IMG/VR virus record: IMGVR_UViG_3300010392_001176
Span: 1-64,000 of that record
Origin: a virus
Direction: 5' to 3' (one strand)
Length of the DNA: 64,000 nucleotides
The translations under genes and the position numbers were made by a program. Positions 25,407 to 33,528 of the stretch are shown here, piece after piece (positions within the stretch are counted from its first letter, which is position 1; every line of letters starts with the position of its first letter). The notes beneath the pieces were generated by a model, which did no database searches, had not been told where the DNA came from, and saw nothing but the letters and a program-made list of their open reading frames with translations.

Positions 25407-25925
25407 ATGTACGATCTAAATTATTACGAAAATTTACTGAGGATTCACAGCGCCACGGCTGAAGAGATCAGCAAAAGGCGCTGGTTGTTTTTGAGCGATC
25501 ACATTCAGCAGCTCAGTAACGTGCTGGATTATGGATCTGGTGTCGGCTGGTTTCGAGCATGGCGGCCCCCAGGAGTGACCGTCTGGAGCTATGATTTGGG
25601 CCTATATCCACAAACAGGGATCGACATAGTTAGCTATGACGTTATCTGTTTTTGGGACGTTCTGGAGCATATTAGGGACTTCAAGGAGATCGAGCCGATC
25701 CTGGCGCTCTCCAAGCATGTCGCTTGTACAGTCCCGATTGTGCCGGAAGATGGCTTGAAGATGTGGAAGCATTTCAAACCAGGGGAACATTTGCATTATT
25801 TCACTCAAGAATCCCTGGTTGCGCTCTTTGATAAATTTGGCTTCACTCCATTGGCTAAAGATGATGTTGAATGCCCCCCACGCAAAGATGTTACCACCTT
25901 TCTTTTTGGGAGATCCCAATGCTAG
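25407..25925 (+). CDS. SAM-dependent methyltransferase (class I)
   Basis: 172 residues. Motif I VLDYGSGVGWF (39-49) is the SAM-binding glycine-rich loop; YDVICFWDVLEHI is the motif IV region and GEHLHYFT the following loop, as in small methyltransferases linked to sugar or glycan modification. It is shorter than typical enzymes (about 200-250) but the core is complete. It opens the sugar-modification cassette behind the serine-rich protein. The likely substrate is a glycan, not shown by sequence. Confidence 0.75.
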   Translation: MYDLNYYENLLRIHSATAEEISKRRWLFLSDHIQQLSNVLDYGSGVGWFRAWRPPGVTVWSYDLGLYPQTGIDIVSYDVICFWDVLEHIRDFKEIEPILALSKHVACTVPIVPEDGLKMWKHFKPGEHLHYFTQESLVALFDKFGFTPLAKDDVECPPRKDVTTFLFGRSQC

Positions 25926-26134
25926 ATTTCATTGAGATGAGAAAGCAGCTCCAAAGAGCTCTTGCCGCTGGCAAGATGTTCATCACAATTAGCTACATGG
26001 ACGAAGAGGAAACTATTCAGCATTATTACTTAACTCACAACTTCCCACGGGAAGATATTATGATAAGCCTTGAACACCTTTCTAAAGAGGTTCTTCCCGA
26101 AACCCTGGAATTAGATGAGGAAAATAATTCTTAG
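25919..26134 (+). CDS. small hypothetical protein
   Basis: 71 residues from the ATG at 25919, which has GGGAG about six bases upstream and overlaps the methyltransferase stop. Short alpha/beta protein (MFITISYMDEEETIQHYYLTHNF) with an acidic tail. Its last bases overlap the start of the glycosyltransferase at 26115. No family recognised. Confidence 0.6.
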   Translation: MLDFIEMRKQLQRALAAGKMFITISYMDEEETIQHYYLTHNFPREDIMISLEHLSKEVLPETLELDEENNS

Positions 26135-27041
26135 AAACGGACAAAGCCCTGGCGATGTCTTGACAATGACTAGGGGTGTCGCTGATCTTTGTCATTCTTA
26201 TCCTGATTTTTTGGTCGATGTAAGAAGTCCCTGCGCTGAGATATGGGAAAATAATCCCTGGCTTCACCCGCTAGATGAAAATGATGAAGAGGTAGAACAG
26301 TTCGATATTGGCTATGATGCCATTCATCAAAGCGGTGTTACAGGAGTTCACTTCAGCGATGGTTTCAGGATGGATATTGAAAAGAAGCTCGATCTCAAGA
26401 TCCAATCATCAGGGATCTTGCCTGAATTATGGATAAGTGATGATGAGAAAAGCTGGATAAATCAGGCTGAAGTTGAGTTCGGCTGGCGAGACAAATTCTG
26501 GCTCTTGAATGCTGGATCTAAACCAGACAATGCCTTGAAGCAATATCATCGCTGGCAGGAAGTCGTCGATATTCTCACAAGGTTCTTTGACAACCGAATA
26601 AAAATCGTTCAGATCGGCCATGAATCCCACAATCATCCAGAGCTCACGGGCGTTCTTTCGCTTGTAGGCAAAACGGATCTCCGGCAACTCATAAGATTAT
26701 GCCATTGGTCTGAGGGAACAATAGGGCCAATCAGCTTTCAATTCGTGATGGCTGCAGCACTCCAGAAACCTTATGTTTGTGTGGCAGCAGGCAAAGAAGG
26801 TGTGCGCTGGCATCTCTATCCTCATGGGCGCTATCTCTACACAAACGGCTGTCTTGAATGCTGTGAGTGGGATGGCTGTTGGCGCGGCGGCGGCCACACT
26901 AAATGTCTGACGATGGAGAATGGATCTCCGAAATGTTTCACCATGATTAAGCCCTATATGATCGCTGACTCTGTGAAAATGTACTACGAAGGGGGAAAGC
27001 TAAACTTTGATTGGAGAGTACCTAGAGAAGAAGCTGGTTGA
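26115..27041 (+). CDS. glycosyltransferase family 9-like (heptosyltransferase-type)
   Basis: 308 residues. GDVLTMTRGVADLCHSYPD near the N-terminus is the substrate-binding start of GT9 enzymes; FWLLNAGSKPDNALKQYHRWQEVVDIL in the middle is their nucleotide-sugar domain signature, followed by the GKTDLRQLIRLCHWSEGTIGPISF block with the family's conserved switch. The C-terminus is unusually Cys-rich (LECCEWDGCWRGGGHTKC), which could bind metal. GT9 enzymes add heptose or similar sugars. Part of an overlapping operon. Confidence 0.75.
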   Translation: MRKIILRNGQSPGDVLTMTRGVADLCHSYPDFLVDVRSPCAEIWENNPWLHPLDENDEEVEQFDIGYDAIHQSGVTGVHFSDGFRMDIEKKLDLKIQSSGILPELWISDDEKSWINQAEVEFGWRDKFWLLNAGSKPDNALKQYHRWQEVVDILTRFFDNRIKIVQIGHESHNHPELTGVLSLVGKTDLRQLIRLCHWSEGTIGPISFQFVMAAALQKPYVCVAAGKEGVRWHLYPHGRYLYTNGCLECCEWDGCWRGGGHTKCLTMENGSPKCFTMIKPYMIADSVKMYYEGGKLNFDWRVPREEAG

Positions 27042-27771
27042 GTATCTTGAACCAGGGCAGCGTGTCCTGATTCGATTCGGCCACGGATGGGGCGACACGC
27101 TAATGTTCATGCCGATCTTCTGGCGGCTGCAGGATCTCTACCCACAAACTAATTTCGATCTCTATCTTGAATGTGGTCAGGAATGTATCTTTGAATCATT
27201 TCCTGACAAAGAAGGACCGGATCACGACTATGTTTTCCATCTTGATTTTCCTATGGCAGAGGGATCTGGACTCACTAAGGCGCAGAAATGCTGCATAGAT
27301 GAGCTAGGAATTGAACCTTTTTCCGAAATTGCGCCGCTTCCAAAAGTTGATTCACCATTTGTATCGTTGCATTTTCAAGGCACAGCATTACCTAATTCTG
27401 TGAATTGTCCAGAAGAGGTAGCACGGCAAATCTGGCAGGAGTGTTTAGATGCTGGCAAAATCCCTATTGAAGCCCATTTTAGGCATTTGTTTCACAATCC
27501 TATTAACACTCGGTATGGCTTCGTTGATCGTCATGTACGGTACTGTGATGCTAATCTCAATAATCTCATTGGGCTTATACAAAATTCTTTCGCCTTTGTC
27601 GGCATCGCTTCTGGCCCTTTTGTTACTGCTCTATCAATCATGCCTACAAGGACGTTTTACTTGGAACGGAATCACGCGGTCACGGATTATGTGAAGCACC
27701 TGGATATTGCTGCAGCTCATGTGGATCACTATGAGAATGGAACGGTGAAAGAATGGCTCGATACGCTATAG
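27007..27771 (+). CDS. GT-B-fold glycosyltransferase-like protein
   Basis: 254 residues. VLIRFGHGWGDTLMFMPIFWRLQDLYP matches the N-terminal G(x)GDxLxxxPxxxxLxxxYP pattern of heptosyltransferase-like GT-B enzymes, and VGIASGPFVTALS resembles the later conserved loop. Shorter than complete GT9 enzymes (about 320-350). A TTG start at 27007 follows GGGGGAAAG, and it overlaps the previous gene by 35 bases. It may work with, or be a reduced paralogue of, the gene before it. Confidence 0.65.
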   Translation: MIGEYLEKKLVEYLEPGQRVLIRFGHGWGDTLMFMPIFWRLQDLYPQTNFDLYLECGQECIFESFPDKEGPDHDYVFHLDFPMAEGSGLTKAQKCCIDELGIEPFSEIAPLPKVDSPFVSLHFQGTALPNSVNCPEEVARQIWQECLDAGKIPIEAHFRHLFHNPINTRYGFVDRHVRYCDANLNNLIGLIQNSFAFVGIASGPFVTALSIMPTRTFYLERNHAVTDYVKHLDIAAAHVDHYENGTVKEWLDTL

Positions 27772-28610
27772 TTTTTAGCACTACGGCTGGATACATGCCA
27801 GGAACAAACGGGCTCCTGAATGCTTTAGAACACTATGGGATGGGCCACATTGATCCTTATGTAATCATGGTCAATTTTGATCTCCCCCAGGATTACAAAG
27901 ATCAATGGCCCAAAGTGACCTTTGAAGCCCTGGAGCCTAGTTTCTGGCCCCATTCAATGAATGCAGGATGGTATTGCAGATACGCTCCGCCCAATCGTGC
28001 GATTGAATTGCTCAATGATTATGACGCAGTACAGATAAGCGGAGCTGATGTGTGTCCCTTGAATGACTACACACATTGGTTCGATGTTGCCGTAAAGACT
28101 CATAACCCTGTGCTGTCCACTAATGAACAAGGTTGCGCTGATTATTCACGAATGACTCCAAAGGGAGAGCATCCTTATGTGCATACCTGGATGGTCCCTT
28201 ACGCTGATATACCAGCTATTTTTACCCCAAGCCATAGGGGGCTTCTGGCCACAAATTTTGAGTATCAGGAAAGGGACGATTGCAGATTGAGCTGGATGGA
28301 TGGACTCAACTATTCCCTGCGCGATTGGGATCAGAAGGTCAATGTTGTTCCTGGCAACCTGTGGGTTTTCAATCTCAGCTCTCAAGGGAAAGTTGTCAGG
28401 GATGGAGACAAGATATTCTACAACGAGCAGCGCATGAATTCATTTCATAGGAAATATTGGATCGCTGGTGTGTGCAAAAGATACCTGGCTCCAGACAATC
28501 CCAACTGTATGCACAACCATTTGATCTTCAATCAGATGTGGAATTTCTTCAACAGAGATTGTCGAGTTGTCTGGACTGAAGGCGTGGACGAGTGGGACGG
28601 AAAACAATAG
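27753..28610 (+). CDS. GT-A-like glycosyltransferase, DxD motif degenerate
   Basis: 285 residues. The N-terminus (RYAIVFSTTAGYMPGTNGLLNALEHYG) aligns by eye with the GT8-like protein at 29571. Where that protein has YDAICLLDADMF, this one has YDAVQISGADVC, so the first Asp of the metal-binding DxD is replaced. That implies either loss of metal-dependent catalysis or a different mechanism. Overlaps both neighbours by 19 bases. Probably a sugar-binding or transferase partner in the same pathway. Confidence 0.6.
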   Translation: MARYAIVFSTTAGYMPGTNGLLNALEHYGMGHIDPYVIMVNFDLPQDYKDQWPKVTFEALEPSFWPHSMNAGWYCRYAPPNRAIELLNDYDAVQISGADVCPLNDYTHWFDVAVKTHNPVLSTNEQGCADYSRMTPKGEHPYVHTWMVPYADIPAIFTPSHRGLLATNFEYQERDDCRLSWMDGLNYSLRDWDQKVNVVPGNLWVFNLSSQGKVVRDGDKIFYNEQRMNSFHRKYWIAGVCKRYLAPDNPNCMHNHLIFNQMWNFFNRDCRVVWTEGVDEWDGKQ

Positions 28611-29581
28611 TTACCATTGTTGGCACTAGACCACAATTCATCAAGGCGGCTGCGCTGGATCTTGATGATGTGTTGATCCACACAGGCCAGCATTATGGTT
28701 ATGGCCTGTCAAAGAAAATATGGGATGGCTTGAAGCTGAGAGAGCCTGATTATGTACTCTCCTGTGCAAGCTATGATCCCACGATTATGATGAGCCGACT
28801 GATTGACCAGATCGGCTCTATTCTTATCCGACAAAAACCTGATTATGTAATTGTTATAGGAGATTGCAATTCAACATTGGGCGGCGCTCTGGCTGCAGAC
28901 CTACTCAAGATTCCGGTTATTCATATTGAAGCTGGATTGAGATGCTTCGACATGAGTATGCCGGAAGAAAGAAACCGTAAGCTGGTCGATCATATAGCCC
29001 AGGTGAATTTCTGTATCGGCCATAAGGATAAATTTCAGCTTATAAGTGAACGGTGTCTTGGTAAGATTCATGTGGTCGGGGATCTCCTTTATGATTCGAT
29101 GCTCTGCTTCATAGAAAAAGCGGTCCCGATGTTGGGCGATTACTTCCTGGCGACAGTACACAGGGAAGAGAACACGAATCATCATCTTGATGAGATCCTT
29201 GATGGGCTGAATGCACTCAGCCAGAAAGTCCTGTTCCCAAAGCATCCACGAATCAAGCTGGAAAAGAAATATAAAAATATCGAATTCATGGGGCCAGTTG
29301 ATTATCTCACAATGTTAAGCCTGCAGCTCGGCGCTGATATGATCTTTACAGACTCCGGCGGCATTCAGCGTGAAGCTGTTTGGCTTGGCAAGCCGTGTGT
29401 TTTACTGAGGGACAAAACAGAATTCCCACAATATGAACGATACGGCTATGTGTTCTTGGCTGGACACGACAAGGAAAAGATAGCTGGAGCTGTGAGCCAT
29501 GAATGGCCCAAGTATCCTTTTGAACATGGTCAGGATGGTCAGGCGGCAAAGCGAATAGCGGAGATCATTCATGGGCTCTAA
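28592..29581 (+). CDS. wecB: UDP-N-acetylglucosamine 2-epimerase (non-hydrolysing)
   Basis: 329 residues. All signature blocks are present: GTRPQFIK at the N-terminus, HTGQHY, GDCNSTLGGALAA (catalytic Asp), HIEAGLRCFD and MPEERNRKLVDHI (catalytic Glu residues), TVHREEN (catalytic His), and FTDSGGIQREAVWLGKPC for the nucleotide. It interconverts UDP-GlcNAc and UDP-ManNAc in the cytosol. Slightly shorter than the usual ~370 residues. GTG start overlapping the previous gene. It would supply ManNAc-type donor sugar to the neighbouring transferases. Confidence 0.9.
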   Translation: MGRKTIVTIVGTRPQFIKAAALDLDDVLIHTGQHYGYGLSKKIWDGLKLREPDYVLSCASYDPTIMMSRLIDQIGSILIRQKPDYVIVIGDCNSTLGGALAADLLKIPVIHIEAGLRCFDMSMPEERNRKLVDHIAQVNFCIGHKDKFQLISERCLGKIHVVGDLLYDSMLCFIEKAVPMLGDYFLATVHREENTNHHLDEILDGLNALSQKVLFPKHPRIKLEKKYKNIEFMGPVDYLTMLSLQLGADMIFTDSGGIQREAVWLGKPCVLLRDKTEFPQYERYGYVFLAGHDKEKIAGAVSHEWPKYPFEHGQDGQAAKRIAEIIHGL

Positions 29582-30479
29582 GTATGCCTTCATCGTGGCG
29601 GCCAGCGCGAATTATATTCCTGGCCTTGTGGCAATGTTCAATAGTCTGAAACGACTTGACAATGAGCATGACGTTATCCTGATTTCATTTCGTATGCCGG
29701 AATGGTTTCTTGAATCACTCAAGGCATATTCGTACACGATAAGGGTTATTGAAACAGAGGGTGAAAATCAGACCCATCAGACAGCTATTGAGCGATTTCG
29801 CGTAGCTGTGGAAATCGGCCATGAGTATGATGCGATCTGCCTGCTCGATGCCGATATGTTTCTGGAAGCAAATGTAGATGTTTTCTTTCTGGCTGGCAGT
29901 AAGGGGCTGATTGTTACTGGCAGCAACGGCATGATTATCAATTTCAATAAAAAGTATCAGGAACAATATGATTGCTACCTGGATCAAGATGAATGGCCCT
30001 ATCCTCAGATCCATACTACTGTGCCTATTTTTCTTGATACTCGTAACCTTGATTGGTTTGATGCTCTTTATAAGTCCAGGCGGATAGATGCTTGGGATGA
30101 TTTTCTTTACTTGAATCTCTTGGGAATCAAGATGGGCAAGTACAAGAAGATGATCTGTATGCCGCCCTATATGTTCACCGGAATTCATCATTGGCAGATG
30201 AAGCCGGAAACTGCAGTTATGGAAAAAGGGGATCTGCTGCTTTCCGGTACAGAAGAACAAATCTACATGATTCATGGCAAGTGGTGGGATAAGGGCTGGC
30301 TGCAGGATCTAGTGCCAACAATGGAAAGATACTGGCACGATGAAGAGATCAGTTCCAGGGGCCAGGGAAGAACACATAATGCAATTAACTCAATACTCAA
30401 CCGCTTTCGCAACCTTTTAACTGAAGGAGATCAATCATGGCTAACACAGTTACCAGAGGGGGCAGTTTCCTTACCCTGA
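29571..30479 (+). CDS. glycosyltransferase family 8-like
   Basis: 302 residues. YAFIVAASANYIPGLVAMFNSLKRL is the start of a GT-A nucleotide-binding fold; YDAICLLDADMFLEANVD carries the DxD metal site; a later MIHGKWWDKGW supplies the downstream His typical of GT8 enzymes. These retaining transferases include those that extend O-glycans on serine-rich adhesins. Last gene of the sugar cassette; its end overlaps the next gene by 43 bases. Confidence 0.75.
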   Translation: MGSKYAFIVAASANYIPGLVAMFNSLKRLDNEHDVILISFRMPEWFLESLKAYSYTIRVIETEGENQTHQTAIERFRVAVEIGHEYDAICLLDADMFLEANVDVFFLAGSKGLIVTGSNGMIINFNKKYQEQYDCYLDQDEWPYPQIHTTVPIFLDTRNLDWFDALYKSRRIDAWDDFLYLNLLGIKMGKYKKMICMPPYMFTGIHHWQMKPETAVMEKGDLLLSGTEEQIYMIHGKWWDKGWLQDLVPTMERYWHDEEISSRGQGRTHNAINSILNRFRNLLTEGDQSWLTQLPEGAVSLP

Positions 30480-30772
30480 GTGGCATAGATACAGATGTTT
30501 TAGCTAGTGATCTATGGCCGGAACAAGCAGCGGCAGGCGTTCCGATTATCAGCATTGATTTTGTGCCTGCAGCCGGAACGGATAAATGCGTTATCAGAGA
30601 AGGGAGCCTGACAGGGCCGATAATCTTCTCTAAAGATTGTGTCGCTGCAACCTTTGAAGATAGCGGTAGGCGTAAAGATTTTCAAGGCAAACCTATCCGG
30701 CCCTGTATAGACGTATCTGAGGGCAGTTACAATGCTGCAGCCTTAGTAATCTATCACATAGGCAATCTTTAA
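30437..30772 (+). CDS. small hypothetical virion protein
   Basis: 111 residues, beta-rich (GGSFLTLSGIDTD, GVPIISIDFVPAAGTDKCVI, IRPCIDVSEGSY). AAGGAG seven bases before the ATG at 30437. Its place directly before the terminase genes and its all-beta composition suggest a small structural protein. The last codon overlaps the next start. Confidence 0.6.
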   Translation: MANTVTRGGSFLTLSGIDTDVLASDLWPEQAAAGVPIISIDFVPAAGTDKCVIREGSLTGPIIFSKDCVAATFEDSGRRKDFQGKPIRPCIDVSEGSYNAAALVIYHIGNL

Positions 30773-31251
30773 TGGCCAAACCAAAGCGGACTCAAAAAGA
30801 TAAACAATCTGCAGCACTCTCAGCCTTCAATCTCGAAAATCATCTCATAGATCAGATCCGGCTCAAACAAGTAGCCGATAAAAGTGCGGTTGACTTTGAT
30901 CGCATTGCCACACATCTACGCGAGTTGACAGGCCAAGAGATCAGTAAGGAGCTTCTAAAAAACTCCTGGGATCTAATGAGAGTTTTACTTGCGGAAGCGG
31001 TTGAGCTGCGCGACAGAGCGATGATCCACCACATCATCAATGAGATCATCAAGCGCAAAGAGCCCAAGCAGCAGCACGTTAAGACTGAGGGCGAAGTCGA
31101 TCATAAAGTTTTGGTCTTAGTCCAAGGTGTTGAGGAAAAAACTATTGAAGAGCTTATCGCCAGAAGAAACGCTATTACCGTCAGAGATAGCAAGGATCGA
31201 CCAATTAGAGCTATCCCTGATCGACGCGGTTCTGGAAAAAAGAAATCCTGA
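30772..31251 (+). CDS. putative terminase small subunit
   Basis: 159 residues. A basic N-terminus, a helical helix-turn-helix-like core (LIDQIRLKQVADKSAVDFDRIATHLRELTGQ) and a second helical pair, then a tail that overlaps the large subunit gene by about 120 bases. Assigned from position and composition rather than a diagnostic motif; small subunits recognise the packaging site on phage DNA and recruit the large subunit. Confidence 0.6.
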   Translation: MAKPKRTQKDKQSAALSAFNLENHLIDQIRLKQVADKSAVDFDRIATHLRELTGQEISKELLKNSWDLMRVLLAEAVELRDRAMIHHIINEIIKRKEPKQQHVKTEGEVDHKVLVLVQGVEEKTIEELIARRNAITVRDSKDRPIRAIPDRRGSGKKKS

Positions 31252-32803
31252 TTTATTGTATGAGATCAAGATTGAGCCCTATGTCAATGATCCCGTGCTC
31301 TTCGCCAGAGAAGTAATTGGCATCGAGCCTATGGATGAGCAGATTCAATTTCTCACGGCGATCTCTGAGAGCGATCATGTCTCTGCGCGATCAGGTCGTG
31401 GTATTGGCAAGACGACAGGGCTCTCAATGGTGATCTGGTGGTACATGGTTACGCGGCCACATTGCCGCATTCCCTGTACAGCACCTACTGAAAATCAATT
31501 GCGCGATGTTCTGTGGGCGGAGCTGAATAAACAGCATCGCCAAATGGAACCTTACTTTGCTGAACAGTTTGAGCTAACGACTGACAGGATCTTCAACAAA
31601 GAGCACAAAGCTACATGGTTCAGCGTCGCTAGAACCGCACGGAAAGAGGCTTCAGAGAGTTTTCAGGGTTTTCACGAGAAGAATATGATGTTCATTGTTG
31701 ATGAAGCCAGCGGTGTGCCGGATGAAATCTTTGATGTCATGGAAGGGGCCATGACTGATCTTGGCAACAAGGCGCTCCTGGTGGGCAACCCGACCAGGAC
31801 GTATGGCTTCTTTCATTCTACTCATCACGAATATGCTGACAAGCCGTGGAAAACATTTCATTTTTCTAGTGAAGAATCAAAGCTCGTCGGGCGAAACAAG
31901 GTTTGGCTAGAGAATATGGCTGATCGTCCTGGCGGCAAGACATCTAATTTTTACCGTGTGCATTGCTTGGGTGAATTTCCGATTGAGGATGATTCGACAG
32001 TAATTCCGCTACCTTGGATACAGGCGGCTGTGGATCGAGACATTGAATACATCAGGCCGCTCTCACATAGAGCCGTTGATTCAGTCGGCGTTGATATAGC
32101 TGCAGGCGGCGATAATGATACCGTCTTTTGCTTCCTTAAAGGTGTGCGCGTGATCGGCCTTGTGGCTTATGAAAAAGAAGAAAGCATGAAAGCGGCTGGC
32201 CGGATCTCCGGCCTAACACGCAGGGGAGTTGAAACTAGAAACTTTCATGGTCAAAAGAGACAGCCCATTCCGCCGGAGCTCATCAGGATTGATGTTTGTG
32301 GTGTGGGTATCGGTGTGTACGAGCGCCTGATGGAGCAAGGTTTAGATGTCATGGGAATTGATGTGCGCGAAGCTACCAGCGATCCCACACTCTATGCCAA
32401 CAAGCGATCAGAGCTGTACTGGCAACTCAGGGAATATTTTGAAGGCGGTACGATAAGCATCCCAAATGACAAGATTCTTATTCGTGAGCTGGCATCTCTA
32501 AAGTATGAGCTCGATTCAAGAGGAAGAGTCCAGATTTGGAGTAAGCAGCGCATGAAGAAGGAAGGCATCAAATCGCCGGATCGCGCTGAAGCACTCATGT
32601 TGGCTTTCGCTGACTATTATCCAGAGATTAAAAAGACAGCTCCAAAGTCATGGCAGCAGAAATGGATCGAGCATACTGAGAAGCCGCCACAAGATGAAGA
32701 TCCTTGGCAAAAATTCGCTGCAAAGGCGATGAAAGAAGATCGGATTGCAGATCAAGATGGGATGATCTTTCTGGATGAGAATTATGGTGATGATTTATGG
32801 TAG
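31127..32803 (+). CDS. terminase large subunit
   Basis: Up to 558 residues. ATPase: Walker A SGRGIGKTTG (about 88-97), Walker B MFIVDEASG (about 189-197), motif III LVGNPTR. Nuclease: SVGVDIAAGGDND (first Asp), RIDVCGVGIGVYERL (second) and SPDRAEALMLAFADYY (third), the RNase H-like core that cuts concatemeric DNA. It powers packaging at the portal. The start is uncertain: TTG 31127 lies deep in the small-subunit gene and no good ribosome-binding site is visible near the conserved region. Confidence 0.9.
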   Translation: MLRKKLLKSLSPEETLLPSEIARIDQLELSLIDAVLEKRNPDLLYEIKIEPYVNDPVLFAREVIGIEPMDEQIQFLTAISESDHVSARSGRGIGKTTGLSMVIWWYMVTRPHCRIPCTAPTENQLRDVLWAELNKQHRQMEPYFAEQFELTTDRIFNKEHKATWFSVARTARKEASESFQGFHEKNMMFIVDEASGVPDEIFDVMEGAMTDLGNKALLVGNPTRTYGFFHSTHHEYADKPWKTFHFSSEESKLVGRNKVWLENMADRPGGKTSNFYRVHCLGEFPIEDDSTVIPLPWIQAAVDRDIEYIRPLSHRAVDSVGVDIAAGGDNDTVFCFLKGVRVIGLVAYEKEESMKAAGRISGLTRRGVETRNFHGQKRQPIPPELIRIDVCGVGIGVYERLMEQGLDVMGIDVREATSDPTLYANKRSELYWQLREYFEGGTISIPNDKILIRELASLKYELDSRGRVQIWSKQRMKKEGIKSPDRAEALMLAFADYYPEIKKTAPKSWQQKWIEHTEKPPQDEDPWQKFAAKAMKEDRIADQDGMIFLDENYGDDLW

Positions 32804-33060
32804 CTAGTCAGATTCTCCAAGCGGGAATCATTTTCGGAGTGGGGATAATCACAGCGATTATCCTCATTTTTTTTGGATTTGTCTTAGGCAGAAAGACACA
32901 GGGCGAAGATCCGCTGGCAGGCTTTACAGTCTTTAAGCCTGATGAGAAACCGCCTGAAGAAGATGTCTTTGAAAAGGCTCTGCTTTCACCAGAAGAAGGC
33001 GGTTATTCGGATGATGAATTGGAAGAAATGAAAAGAGCAAGACCGTATGAGGGATTGTAA
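32797..33060 (+). CDS. small single-pass membrane protein
   Basis: 87 residues. Hydrophobic segment at about 9-30 (AGIIFGVGIITAIILIFFGFVLG), then an acidic Pro/Glu-rich cytosolic tail. Overlaps the terminase end. Membrane proteins embedded in a packaging operon are unusual; the role is unknown. Confidence 0.65.
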   Translation: MVASQILQAGIIFGVGIITAIILIFFGFVLGRKTQGEDPLAGFTVFKPDEKPPEEDVFEKALLSPEEGGYSDDELEEMKRARPYEGL

Positions 33061-33516
33061 ATGAATATGCTAGATCAGATTGAGAATTATCAAGAGGACA
33101 GAAGAGTAATCCAAGTAGCCTGTGCCAAGTGCCGACAATGGATTGCTAACGCCCGCATAGGTGAGCTGGACCTACCACTCAAGGGCAGCATGTTCGAGCC
33201 AAGAATAGGCTGTGAAAGTTGGGAGATGCCGGAGCCAAATGCCACGGGAATGAATCTTATTTGCCCGCATTCTGTTACCGAAGATCCTGGGGATCTCCAT
33301 CTTTTCGTACCTCATATTCCTGGTAAGGAATTGGAAGCTGATGAGCTCTGTATCCATAGATCAGTTGAGACAATCAAGGTTGAAAAGAAGCCAGAGCCAA
33401 AGATTGAAAAAGAAATTTGCCCTTGTGGTTGTGGCAACGAAGCCATCGTAAACCATAAAAGCGGTAATAAGTATGCTCATGCGGGCTGTCACCTACGATG
33501 GCTTTACAAAAAATAG
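33061..33516 (+). CDS. Cys/His-rich metal-binding protein
   Basis: 151 residues with CAKCRQW near the N-terminus, scattered Cys/His in the middle (CESWE, CPHS, CIHRS) and a C-terminal CPCGCGN...HAGCHLRWL motif similar to treble-clef or zinc-ribbon modules. Likely binds one or two zinc ions. It sits between terminase and portal; the function is unknown. Confidence 0.6.
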   Translation: MNMLDQIENYQEDRRVIQVACAKCRQWIANARIGELDLPLKGSMFEPRIGCESWEMPEPNATGMNLICPHSVTEDPGDLHLFVPHIPGKELEADELCIHRSVETIKVEKKPEPKIEKEICPCGCGNEAIVNHKSGNKYAHAGCHLRWLYKK

Positions 33517-33528
33517 GAGCTAATTAAA

